NCBI RefSeq assembly: GCF_002866025.1 | Contig: NZ_LNDE01000004.1 | Location: 62,001 to 126,000 of the forward strand | From: Thermotoga sp. KOL6 | GTDB taxonomy: Bacteria > Thermotogota > Thermotogae > Thermotogales > Thermotogaceae | Length of the DNA stretch: 64,000 bases | Direction of reading: 5' to 3' | Shown: in pieces, positions 26,766-37,727 of the stretch | Position numbering within the stretch: the first letter of the stretch is position 1 | Layout of the letters: each line of letters begins with the position of its first letter | Notes under the pieces: generated by a model | What the model was told of the DNA's origin: nothing | Database searches by the model: none | Seen by the model: the letters and a program-made list of their open reading frames with translations, nothing else | Program-made: the position numbers and the translations under genes

Positions 26766-27368
26766 AAAATTCAATTCGGCTATGGACTTTTGTAAATAAA
26801 GAGGTTCTACTTCGTCGTGTTGGATGATTTTCTTCTCCTTCAACATTCTCTCACTTTCTTCGACGAGTGTTCTAGGAGATATGAACACATCGTCTTTTAT
26901 GAAAATACTCGGTTTGATTTCTGATACGACTATTTCCATTTCTTTGTCCGCTAAAACAGATGGTTCTTTTATGATATCGAGTTTATCGTCTTCTTTAGAG
27001 TAAACGGCACAGTAGCTGTATCCCTTTCTCGCTTTTTTTGCTACAAGAATGACACCATCGCTCGGACAACTTTTTGCTGCCATTTCGAATGAAACTAGAG
27101 GTGCAACTGGTATGCGAAAAGGTGCCACCATTCCTATTATTGTTGCTATTCCGACTCTGAGCCCGGTTAAACCTCCAGGTCCTATCCCCACACCTACAAC
27201 ATCCAAATCTTTCACGGACAGTTCGTTTCTTTCCAGGATTTCTTTTATTAAAACGTGTAAAATCTCCGCGTGCTTTCTCGCTCCAACGTAGGAAATTTCA
27301 AAAATGTCTTCATCTTTCTTCAAACCTATTCTTATTTTTGAAGAAGTATCTACGGCTAATATCCTCAT
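26745..27368 (-). CDS. tsaB: tRNA threonylcarbamoyladenosine protein TsaB
   Basis: TsaB is the scaffold partner of TsaD in t6A modification of tRNAs. The 207-residue protein begins with ILAVDTSSK and has HAEILHVLIKEIL and GVGIGPGGLTGLRVGIA, the standard actin-like (ASKHA) segments of this family. It ends inside the terminator of the convergent HSP100 gene. It follows the TM0875-like gene by 9 bases and is the last gene of the eno-side group. Confidence 0.93.
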   Translation of the reverse strand: MRILAVDTSSKIRIGLKKDEDIFEISYVGARKHAEILHVLIKEILERNELSVKDLDVVGVGIGPGGLTGLRVGIATIIGMVAPFRIPVAPLVSFEMAAKSCPSDGVILVAKKARKGYSYCAVYSKEDDKLDIIKEPSVLADKEMEIVVSEIKPSIFIKDDVFISPRTLVEESERMLKEKKIIQHDEVEPLYLQKSIAELNFEKRKGG

Positions 27369-27377
27369 TTTTTCACC

Positions 27378-27854
27378 TCAAAATATGTTATCCACCTCTC
27401 GAACGGAAATTTCGTAGTCATTGGTATCCCAATTCTTTGTTTTGAAGAAGTACTCCATGAATTTCGCTACTACATCGTTTCTGTTGATCTTCCTCACCAC
27501 AGAGAAAGGAATGTAAATCGTGTATTTATCACCATCTGAGTGAATTTTCATCGCTTCGTATTCATCAAGAAAATCTATCTCTTCCACGAAAATGTTTTCC
27601 AAATTTGTCCATTCTCCGAGTGGAAGATTCATCGCGTTCGACTCCGATGTCAGCACTCGCATAACAAAAGCTGGCGGTTTTTCATAATCATCTAAAATGT
27701 TGATTTTAAGGGAGAGCTTCCCCATCACTTCAGAGTTCACTATTTCCAAGCTGACACCAGTTTCTTTTAAAATTTCTCTCATCTTCTTCTCAAGATCGCC
27801 GAATTTTCTTCCTCTTTTTCGATACACGATTTCCAAGTTATCCATTAATCTCAT
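27378..27854 (-). CDS. Conserved protein, TM0875 type, unknown function
   Basis: A 158-residue acidic protein that I match only to the T. maritima protein TM0875, whose structure, as I recall, defined a new family without a known role. It has no membrane segments, no clear catalytic motif, and an alternating helical/strand pattern (LSLKINILDD, YTIYIPFSVV). The start is odd: the only AGGAGG upstream lies at the stop of the preceding gene, 30 bases before ATG 27854, and a 6-bp hairpin fills the space between. A second in-frame ATG lies 9 bases later. It sits between a CDF transporter and tsaB. Confidence 0.82.
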   Translation of the reverse strand: MRLMDNLEIVYRKRGRKFGDLEKKMREILKETGVSLEIVNSEVMGKLSLKINILDDYEKPPAFVMRVLTSESNAMNLPLGEWTNLENIFVEEIDFLDEYEAMKIHSDGDKYTIYIPFSVVRKINRNDVVAKFMEYFFKTKNWDTNDYEISVREVDNIF

Positions 27855-27862
27855 AATATTTT

Positions 27863-27878
27863 GGACCCGGCTGGGCCC
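27863..27878 (-). promoter_or_regulatory. Hairpin between ribosome binding site and start codon
   Basis: On the minus-strand mRNA GGGCCC, loop AGCC, GGGUCC folds into a 6-bp stem. AGGAGG (27885-27890) lies before it and ATG 27854 after it, leaving 14 unpaired bases between the two if the stem is folded. Confidence 0.55.
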
Positions 27879-27881
27879 GAA

Positions 27882-28802
27882 TCACCTCCTTGTAGTTTCT
27901 CTTTTTACTCCAAAGCCCTCTCTTTCGATGTTTCCCAATGGTTCAACGTGTATCGTTATGTCTTCTATGTCGTCCCTTTTTTTCATCACCTCTTCTCTGA
28001 TTTTCACAGTTAGGTCGTGTGCATCCTTCACCGTCATCTTGCCATCGACTTCTATATCCATCTCTATGTAGTGTTTTGCGCCAACCTTTCTCACTCTGAC
28101 TCTGTGAGGATTATGGACTTCGGGGAATCTCATCAGAGTATTAAAAATGTCATTGTATATATCCATGTCCGATTTCCTCAATCCATCCATCAATTCGTAA
28201 GCTGCTTCATAGAAAACGGAAAACGAGGTTTTGAGAATCAAGATCGAAACGAATATCGCAAGTAAACTGTCGAGCCACCACCCGAAGCTTTTCATGGCTA
28301 ACATTCCCGCAAGCACCGTTCCAGATATGAGGATATCGTTTCTCATGTTCAAGGCATCGCTGATGGTAGCTGGACTACTTAAACGCCTCCCAAGCGACAG
28401 TTTGTAGAGAAACAGAAAAGTTTTTCCGATTAACGAAATTCCCACGACGAGGAAGGCCAGAGGAGAGAGTTCCAGAACAACCCCACCGGTTATCAATCTT
28501 TTGAAAGATTCCACTAGAAGAGAAACACCAGCGTAGAACATCACAAAGGAGATGATCTTTGAGGCAATGGTTTCCGCTTTTCCATGACCGTATGGATGTG
28601 TTTCATCGGGAGGTTTTTCTGATATACGAGTTGACAGAAGGATAACCACAGAAGTGAAAATATCGGTGGATGTGTCTATTCCATCTGCAAGTATCGCATA
28701 GCTTCCTGTTATAATTCCAATCAACACTTTCAAGGATGCTAAAAAAGCATTTCCAAAGATTCCTATCCACGCGCCCTTTTTTATTTCATCGTGTCTTTCC
28801 AA
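27882..28802 (-). CDS. Cation diffusion facilitator (CDF) transporter
   Basis: A 306-residue metal exporter of the CDF family, with about six membrane helices (to about residue 205) and a cytoplasmic C-terminal metallochaperone-like domain (about 210-295, ending in DITIHVEPLG). The membrane metal site appears as DGIDTSTD in helix 2 and N-M-R-N-D in helix 5. The His usual in Zn transporters is Asn here, which points to Mn or Fe rather than Zn, although this is inference. The gene HPYGHGKAE motif is intact. Its stop codon is inside the AGGAGG region of the next gene. Confidence 0.9.
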   Translation of the reverse strand: MERHDEIKKGAWIGIFGNAFLASLKVLIGIITGSYAILADGIDTSTDIFTSVVILLSTRISEKPPDETHPYGHGKAETIASKIISFVMFYAGVSLLVESFKRLITGGVVLELSPLAFLVVGISLIGKTFLFLYKLSLGRRLSSPATISDALNMRNDILISGTVLAGMLAMKSFGWWLDSLLAIFVSILILKTSFSVFYEAAYELMDGLRKSDMDIYNDIFNTLMRFPEVHNPHRVRVRKVGAKHYIEMDIEVDGKMTVKDAHDLTVKIREEVMKKRDDIEDITIHVEPLGNIEREGFGVKRETTRR

Positions 28803-28825
28803 TCGTCCTCACCTCATAAGGAAAT

Positions 28826-28850
28826 AAAGGCCCACTACAGTGGGCCTTTT
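28826..28850 (-). terminator. Terminator of eno
   Basis: An 11-bp perfect stem AAAGGCCCACT / AGTGGGCCTTT, T-rich on both sides. It lies just after the eno stop and before the CDF gene on the minus strand, so CDF-TM0875-tsaB would need readthrough or their own promoter. Confidence 0.85.
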
Positions 28851-28852
28851 CT

Positions 28853-30145
<1,293 letters not shown>

Positions 30146-30196
30146 TCACACCTCCTCCTTATTTGATTCACCAAAACTTTATTGTACTCCATTCAG

Positions 30197-31351
30197 TTAA
30201 ATCTCTATTTGAGTTTCGGTTATAACATTGAGTATTTCCTCTGGTTTTATAAGTTCACCACTCACTTTGTTCACTGTCCTTATCACCTTTGATTTTCGAT
30301 CTATGGAGCTGATAAGCTCTTTTGCATATTGACCAAGATTCATCTCAGCGATGATGATTGTATGTACTCTCTCTGCCAACTTTCTGAATCTTGATACGGG
30401 AGCCGGCCAGATCGTGATGGGTTTGAACAGTCCTACTTTGATTCTATCTCGTCTTGCGATCTTAACAGCTCTCAAGGCACTTCGTGCAACTATACCATAA
30501 GCTACAACCAAAATTTCCGCGTCCTCTGTTTCAAATTCTTCATATAAGGTTATCTCATCAGCGTGAAGCCTTATCTTGTTAGTCAACCTTCTTATCAGTT
30601 TTTCAGCCACATCTGGTGAACTGAGAGGGAATCCAGATTCATCGTGAACAAGTCCAGAGACGTGAAACTTTGTTTTTCCCATTTCTACAAGAGGAAGCGG
30701 TGTGGGTTCCGCATATTCACTTTCTGAGAAAGGAACAAATAAATCTTCATCGCCGAAAGAGGTATCCTTCAATCGTTCTATGACGAAAAGTTCTTCATCT
30801 TTCGGGGGATAGAAACTCTCCCTCATATGTCCTAACATAGCGTCCATTAAGAACACAACAGGCGTTCTGTATTCTTCGGCCATATTGAAGGCGGTAATTA
30901 TATGTCGAAAGACTTCTTCTACAGTTGAGGGATATAACGCTATGATGGCATGATCTCCATGTGTACCCCAACGTGCTTGCATTATATCTCCTTGTGCAGG
31001 TTTCGTCGGTAATCCGGTAGATGGTCCTACTCTCATAACGTTAACGAACACACAAGGAGTTTCCGTCATCACCGCGTATCCGATTACTTCTTGCATAAGA
31101 CTGAATCCGGGCCCACTCGTTGCAGTCATTGATTTAACACCTGCAAGGGATGCACCAACAACCGCTGCTGCACTCGCCATCTCGTCTTCCATTTGTACAA
31201 AAACACCACCAACTTTAGGAAGTTCCCTTGCCATAACCTCGGCTATTTCTGTTGAAGGGGTTATGGGATAACCTGCGAAAAATCTACACCCTGCTCTTAT
31301 AGCTCCCAAAGCACAAGCTTCATTTCCCTGTAAAAACATCATCTCGGGCAT
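30197..31351 (-). CDS. korA: 2-oxoacid:ferredoxin oxidoreductase, alpha subunit (KorA type)
   Basis: An alpha subunit of a 2-oxoacid:ferredoxin oxidoreductase, probably for 2-oxoglutarate, producing acyl-CoA with reduced ferredoxin. The 384-residue protein has GNEACALGAIRAGCRFFAGYPITPSTE and the EDEMASAAAVVGAS and TATSGPGFSLM segments of the POR_N family, plus a C-terminal domain. ATG 31351 follows GGGAAG with 8-base spacing; GTG 31360 is the alternative. A ferredoxin gene overlaps its start. The TPP-binding beta subunit and the gamma subunit are not in the window, so they must be encoded elsewhere or be absent. Confidence 0.85.
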   Translation of the reverse strand: MPEMMFLQGNEACALGAIRAGCRFFAGYPITPSTEIAEVMARELPKVGGVFVQMEDEMASAAAVVGASLAGVKSMTATSGPGFSLMQEVIGYAVMTETPCVFVNVMRVGPSTGLPTKPAQGDIMQARWGTHGDHAIIALYPSTVEEVFRHIITAFNMAEEYRTPVVFLMDAMLGHMRESFYPPKDEELFVIERLKDTSFGDEDLFVPFSESEYAEPTPLPLVEMGKTKFHVSGLVHDESGFPLSSPDVAEKLIRRLTNKIRLHADEITLYEEFETEDAEILVVAYGIVARSALRAVKIARRDRIKVGLFKPITIWPAPVSRFRKLAERVHTIIIAEMNLGQYAKELISSIDRKSKVIRTVNKVSGELIKPEEILNVITETQIEI

Positions 31352-31544
31352 CTTTTTCACTTCCCAAAATTTCTATTGCCATTTCCGGGCATATTTTCTC
31401 ACATCTTAGGCATCCCACACATTTCTCATCATCTGTCCTGGGTTTTCCTAATTCGTCAGCCACAATAGCTTTTGTTGGGCAGATCCACGCGCACAGTTTG
31501 CACGCTTTACACCAATCGTAATTGACCTCTATTTTGTATTTCAC
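31320..31544 (-). CDS. 2[4Fe-4S] ferredoxin (KorD-like)
   Basis: A 74-residue ferredoxin domain with two complete cluster motifs, CKACKLCAWICP (from residue 12) and CVGCLRCEKICP (from about 42). It is probably the electron-transfer subunit of the adjacent KorA. The start is GTG 31544, preceded by GAGAAGG. The last 32 bases overlap korA, and it starts 12 bases after oadB. A C-terminal tail of about 12 residues follows the second motif. Confidence 0.9.
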   Translation of the reverse strand: MKYKIEVNYDWCKACKLCAWICPTKAIVADELGKPRTDDEKCVGCLRCEKICPEMAIEILGSEKDARDDVFTGK

Positions 31545-31556
31545 ACCATCACCTTC

Positions 31557-32681
31557 TCAACTCAAAAACATCAAAAAGACACCGGCTACAGTCGCTGAAC
31601 CTATGACTCCCGCTACATTCGGGCCCATTGCGTGCATGAGTAAGTGATTAGTGGAATCTTCTTCTTGGGCCAACCTTTGTGCAACTCTTGCAGAGTCTGG
31701 GACAGCAGAAACGCCGGCTGCTCCTATGAGTGGATTGATTTTATCTTTCAAAAACAAATTCATAAGTTTTGCAAACAGAATGCCTGAACCCATGGCAATG
31801 ATGAAAGCGGTGGCTCCTAAGAAGAAAATTTTGAGACTTTGAGGTTTTAAAAAAATGTCTGCCCTTGCAGAAGCCCCGACAGAGAGCATCAGCAAAATTG
31901 TAACTGTATCTAAGATGTATCTGCTAGCTGCTTCCACAAGTCTTTTTACAACTCCTGCTTCTCTCAAAAGATTTCCCAACATCAATGAACCAATAAGAGG
32001 CAGTGATTTTGGTATCAAGAGAGCAGTTGTAACGGTTATCACGATTGGGAAAGAGAGCCTTTCAAATCTGCTCACTTTCCTTGGTGGTTTCATCTTGATT
32101 CTTCTCTCTTTTTTGTTGGTCAGGAGTTTGGAAACAACAGGTTGAAGTATGGGAATGAGTGCTATATAGGAGTATGCAGAAATAGCAATGGGAGCAATAA
32201 GTTCGGGAGAGAGTGTGTTTGTTATGTATATAGCTGTTGGACCATCTGCTCCACCTATTATGGCTATCGACGCTGCTTGCTTTAAAGAAAAGCCCATATA
32301 TTTTGCAATGAAAAGGGTAAAAAATATTCCCATCTGAGCAGCTGCCCCCAAGAATATGGTTATGGGATAGGAAAGCATGAATGAAAAGTCGGTAAGTGCA
32401 CCTATTCCGAGGAAGATGAGGGGAGGATATATTCCTAAATCCAATCCTTTTTTTATGTAGTAAAGAAAGCCCCCTTCGTTTAAAATACCTGTTGCTTCCG
32501 GTGGAATGTTTGCGAGAATGATGCCAAAAGCAATAGGTATCAAAAGGAGAGGCTCGGAGTGCTTTACAATAGCAACATAAAGAAGAGCGAGGGCTATCCC
32601 GAACATCAGAATATTTCCTATGGTAAGATGAGGAAAGGCTGTTTGATTGAAAAAGTTCTCCAGAGTTGCCAAGACAGACAA
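31557..32681 (-). CDS. oadB: Na+-translocating decarboxylase, beta subunit (OadB type)
   Basis: A 374-residue polytopic protein of the oxaloacetate / methylmalonyl-CoA / glutaconyl-CoA decarboxylase beta subunit family, which couples decarboxylation to sodium export. It has about nine hydrophobic segments, and the family segments IGGADGPTAIYI and GAAGVSAVPDSARVAQ. The start is TTG 32681, after GGAGG. No biotin carrier, alpha or gamma subunit is in the window. The gene heads a group with the ferredoxin and korA. Which substrate is decarboxylated cannot be told. Confidence 0.88.
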   Translation of the reverse strand: MSVLATLENFFNQTAFPHLTIGNILMFGIALALLYVAIVKHSEPLLLIPIAFGIILANIPPEATGILNEGGFLYYIKKGLDLGIYPPLIFLGIGALTDFSFMLSYPITIFLGAAAQMGIFFTLFIAKYMGFSLKQAASIAIIGGADGPTAIYITNTLSPELIAPIAISAYSYIALIPILQPVVSKLLTNKKERRIKMKPPRKVSRFERLSFPIVITVTTALLIPKSLPLIGSLMLGNLLREAGVVKRLVEAASRYILDTVTILLMLSVGASARADIFLKPQSLKIFFLGATAFIIAMGSGILFAKLMNLFLKDKINPLIGAAGVSAVPDSARVAQRLAQEEDSTNHLLMHAMGPNVAGVIGSATVAGVFLMFLS

Positions 32682-32719
32682 CTTGTTCCCTCCTCATTTA
32701 TAGCTGACGGACCAAAAAT

Positions 32720-32728
32720 ATTCTAGCA
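32720..32728 (-). promoter_or_regulatory. Possible extended -10 of oadB-ferredoxin-korA
   Basis: TGCTAGAAT on the minus strand, 39 bases before the oadB TTG; no clear -35. Confidence 0.45.
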
Positions 32729-32736
32729 TAAGAAAC

Positions 32737-32763
32737 AAAAAAGAACCCCGGAGTGGGGTTCTT
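32737..32763 (-). terminator. Terminator after metA
   Basis: AAGAACCCC / GGGGTTCTT stem with a 5-base loop, followed on the minus strand by TTTTTTG. The metA stop lies at its edge. Confidence 0.88.
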
Positions 32764-33677
32764 CAATGTATATCTTCCAATCTATAAGGTGTTTTTTGGT
32801 AAATACAGTAATTGAGCCAGTTGCTGAAGAACAAATGAGCATGGCTCCACCAAGTGAGAAAAGGTTTCTTCTTAGGATCGTTGTCCGGAAAGTAATTTGC
32901 TGGGATAGGAACCCTGAGATTACGATTTATGTCTCTGTAATATTCGTCTCTCAGCGTGTATCTGTCATACTCTGGATGTCCTGTGACGAATATCTGCCTT
33001 TCATTCTTGTTCGATACAACATAAACTCCCGCCTCATCCGACACAGCAAGTATTTGAAGATCAGCTACTTTTTCGATATCTTCTCTCCTAATTTCTGTAT
33101 ATCTCGAATGTGGTGCCCAAAAGAAATCATCGTGTCCTCTGAAGAGAACTGTTTCTTTCACGATATAGTGTTTATAAACGCCGGACAGTTTCTCTGGGAG
33201 TCTGTACTTGGGAATACCGTAAAAATAATAAAGACCAGCTTGAGCTGCCCAACAAATGAACATGGTTGAATACACATTGTGACGACTCCATTCCATAATC
33301 TCTATGAGTTCGTCCCAGTAATCTACCTCTTCGAAAGGAAGAAGTTCTACAGGAGCTCCTGTTATGATGAATCCATCAAATTTCCTTTCCTTCACAGCCG
33401 AAAAAGTTGTGTAAAATTTCAGGATATGTTCTATCGGAGTATGTTTTGGTGTGTGGGATTCCGTGTACAAGAGGGTTACATTTACTTGAAGAGGAGTGTT
33501 TCCTAGAAGTCTCAAAAGTTGTATTTCTGTTTTTATTTTGTCCGGCATTAGGTTCAATATGAGGATCTCCAGAGGGCGGATATCTTGATGAATGGCTCTC
33601 TTTTCCGTCATCACGAATATTCCTTCTTTTGCAAGAATTTTCACCGCTGGTAACCCACTGGGAACATTTATTGGCAA
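32763..33677 (-). CDS. metA: Homoserine O-acetyltransferase (MetA family)
   Basis: It acylates homoserine at the start of methionine synthesis. The 304-residue protein has the nucleophile Cys142 ([10 protein letters not shown]), catalytic His234 and Glu236 (TGHPEYD). Residue 111 is Glu (ITGAPVE), the residue linked to acetyl-CoA use; succinyl enzymes such as that of E. coli have Gly there. So it should make O-acetylhomoserine, which suits the O-acetylhomoserine sulfhydrylase gene just upstream. This agrees with what is known of the T. maritima enzyme. It lies 3 bases after metY. Confidence 0.93.
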   Translation of the reverse strand: MPINVPSGLPAVKILAKEGIFVMTEKRAIHQDIRPLEILILNLMPDKIKTEIQLLRLLGNTPLQVNVTLLYTESHTPKHTPIEHILKFYTTFSAVKERKFDGFIITGAPVELLPFEEVDYWDELIEIMEWSRHNVYSTMFICWAAQAGLYYFYGIPKYRLPEKLSGVYKHYIVKETVLFRGHDDFFWAPHSRYTEIRREDIEKVADLQILAVSDEAGVYVVSNKNERQIFVTGHPEYDRYTLRDEYYRDINRNLRVPIPANYFPDNDPKKKPFLTWWSHAHLFFSNWLNYCIYQKTPYRLEDIH

Positions 33678-33680
33678 TTT

Positions 33681-34973
33681 TCATCCCTCCTGAGATTTTT
33701 TGAGTGCTTGATCGAGATCCGCTATTATGTCCTCCACATCTTCTATACCGACAGACAATCTTATCATATCCGGTGTGACACCCGTTTTCAATTGTTCTTC
33801 CTCTGTGAGTTGCTGATGGGTGGTAGACGCTGGATGTATGGCGAGAGTTCTCGCATCTCCGATGTTAGCAAGGTGAGAAATAATCATAAGGTTGTCGATG
33901 AATCTTTTTCCAGCTTCTTTTCCGCCCTTTATTCCGAAAGTTACAATAGCCCCGTACCCCTCTTTGAAATATTTCAGAGCGTTCTCCCTAGTTTTATTGT
34001 TTTCCAGGATGGGGTAGTTGACCCAACTCACTGCAGGATGAGTCTTCAGAAATTCAACTACCTTTAGAGCATTTTCGCAGTGCTTTTTCATCCTTAAGCT
34101 CAGTGTTTCGAGTCCTAACAAAAACAGAAACGCGTTGAACGGACTCATACAGCTTCCCAAATCTCTGAGAAGTTGTGTTCTGCACTTCACTATATACGCT
34201 GCTTCTTTGAACATTTCAACATAGCTCACCCCATGGTAGCTGGGATCAGGTTCCACGAGTTCTGGAAATTTTCCGTTCGCCCAGTTGAATTTCCCACTGT
34301 CAACTATGAGTCCCCCTATCGACGTACCATGACCACCAATGAACTTTGTGGCAGAGTACACGATAATGTCTACTCCATGTTCGAATGGATGGAATATGTA
34401 TGGTGCCACCGTGTTGTCAACAATGAGCGGTATACCGTGTTTGTGAGCGATCTCCGCTATTGCCTCAAAATCTGGTACAGTGAGCCCAGGGTTCCCTATA
34501 GCTTCTAAATAGATGGCTTTCGTTTTTTCAGTAATGGCTTCCTCCACGTTTTTTGGATCTGTTTCATCAACGAATTTAACCACAATGCCAGATTTTTTAT
34601 AGAGTGTGTGTTTGAACAGGTTGTAAGTGCCTCCGTAAAGTGCACTCCCACTCACTATTTCGTCACCGGGTCCTGTTATATTCAAGATAGCATACGTTAT
34701 GGCAGCTTGTCCACTAGAAACAGCTAAAGCCCCTACACCATCTTCTAAAGCGGAAATTCTTTCCTCAAGAACGTTCACTGTAGGATTCCCTATCCTCGTG
34801 TAAATAAAACCAGGTTCTTCCAATGCAAAAAGTTTCGCAGCATGATCAGAATTCTTGAAGACGTAGGAGGTAGTTTGATAAATAGGAACTGCTCTCGATC
34901 CTGTAAACGATTCTGGTGGCTCGTATCCCGCATGAAGCGCCCTCGTGTTGAAACCGAATTTTCTCCAGTCCAA
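33681..34973 (-). CDS. metY: O-acetylhomoserine sulfhydrylase
   Basis: A PLP enzyme that joins sulfide and O-acetylhomoserine to give homocysteine. The 430-residue protein shows the [12 protein letters not shown] start, the PLP lysine in [10 protein letters not shown] and the Cys/Met-metabolism segment [20 protein letters not shown]. The start is TTG 34973 with GGGAGG 8 or 9 bases upstream. It heads a two-gene operon with metA. A near-consensus promoter lies upstream; I see no SAM riboswitch in the 137 bases to coaX. Confidence 0.94.
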   Translation of the reverse strand: MDWRKFGFNTRALHAGYEPPESFTGSRAVPIYQTTSYVFKNSDHAAKLFALEEPGFIYTRIGNPTVNVLEERISALEDGVGALAVSSGQAAITYAILNITGPGDEIVSGSALYGGTYNLFKHTLYKKSGIVVKFVDETDPKNVEEAITEKTKAIYLEAIGNPGLTVPDFEAIAEIAHKHGIPLIVDNTVAPYIFHPFEHGVDIIVYSATKFIGGHGTSIGGLIVDSGKFNWANGKFPELVEPDPSYHGVSYVEMFKEAAYIVKCRTQLLRDLGSCMSPFNAFLFLLGLETLSLRMKKHCENALKVVEFLKTHPAVSWVNYPILENNKTRENALKYFKEGYGAIVTFGIKGGKEAGKRFIDNLMIISHLANIGDARTLAIHPASTTHQQLTEEEQLKTGVTPDMIRLSVGIEDVEDIIADLDQALKKSQEG

Positions 34974-35012
34974 TTAGTCCACCTCCCATGATAAAATTTC
35001 CTCTTGGCATTT

Positions 35013-35041
35013 AGTATTGCCTTACTGGAAAAGTCTGTCAA
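35013..35041 (-). promoter_or_regulatory. Promoter of metY-metA
   Basis: On the minus strand a perfect TTGACA (35036-35041), 17 bases, then AATACT (35013-35018), about 40 bases before metY. Confidence 0.6.
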
Positions 35042-35080
35042 CCTTCTAAAACAAATTGTAAAATAAATGATACCATTTGA

Positions 35081-37206
<2,126 letters not shown>

Positions 37207-37727
37207 GATCGAAAAGATTAGAAGAGTTTGCAGGTTTAATGACCACGGCAGAATCGAGACCACTTCCTGTTCCACCACATGCCACTATCAGTTCTGCTGT
37301 TTTCACAAGACCGGCGTCTGCAGCCATCAAAGAAATCTCGACGGCCACTTTCACTCCTTCGCTGAACATTCTTAGGGTGTTTGCGATGATCTCGAGAGGA
37401 TAAATTCCTCCGAATTTTTTCCTCAAACACCTTTCTCCTGCGGAAAGGGCGTGAGTAGCTGTCAATACTCTGTGTCCCCTTTCTTCTAACAGCTTCTTTA
37501 TACCTTCGTCGAATTCCTGAATGTCTGGTTCTTCAAATCCTGTATGATGTGTGATAGTAACTATCTTCAGGTCATCTGGTGCTATGTCAAGAGCTATTTT
37601 TGCACTGCGTCCTGTAGTAGAAGCTACTAATATCTTTTTCGAAGGAAGAGTCGCAGCCTTTTTGACAGCGATTTCTAAAGTCTCTCTGGTGTTCTTTTCT
37701 CCCGGTTTTTTGAACAATATCACATTA

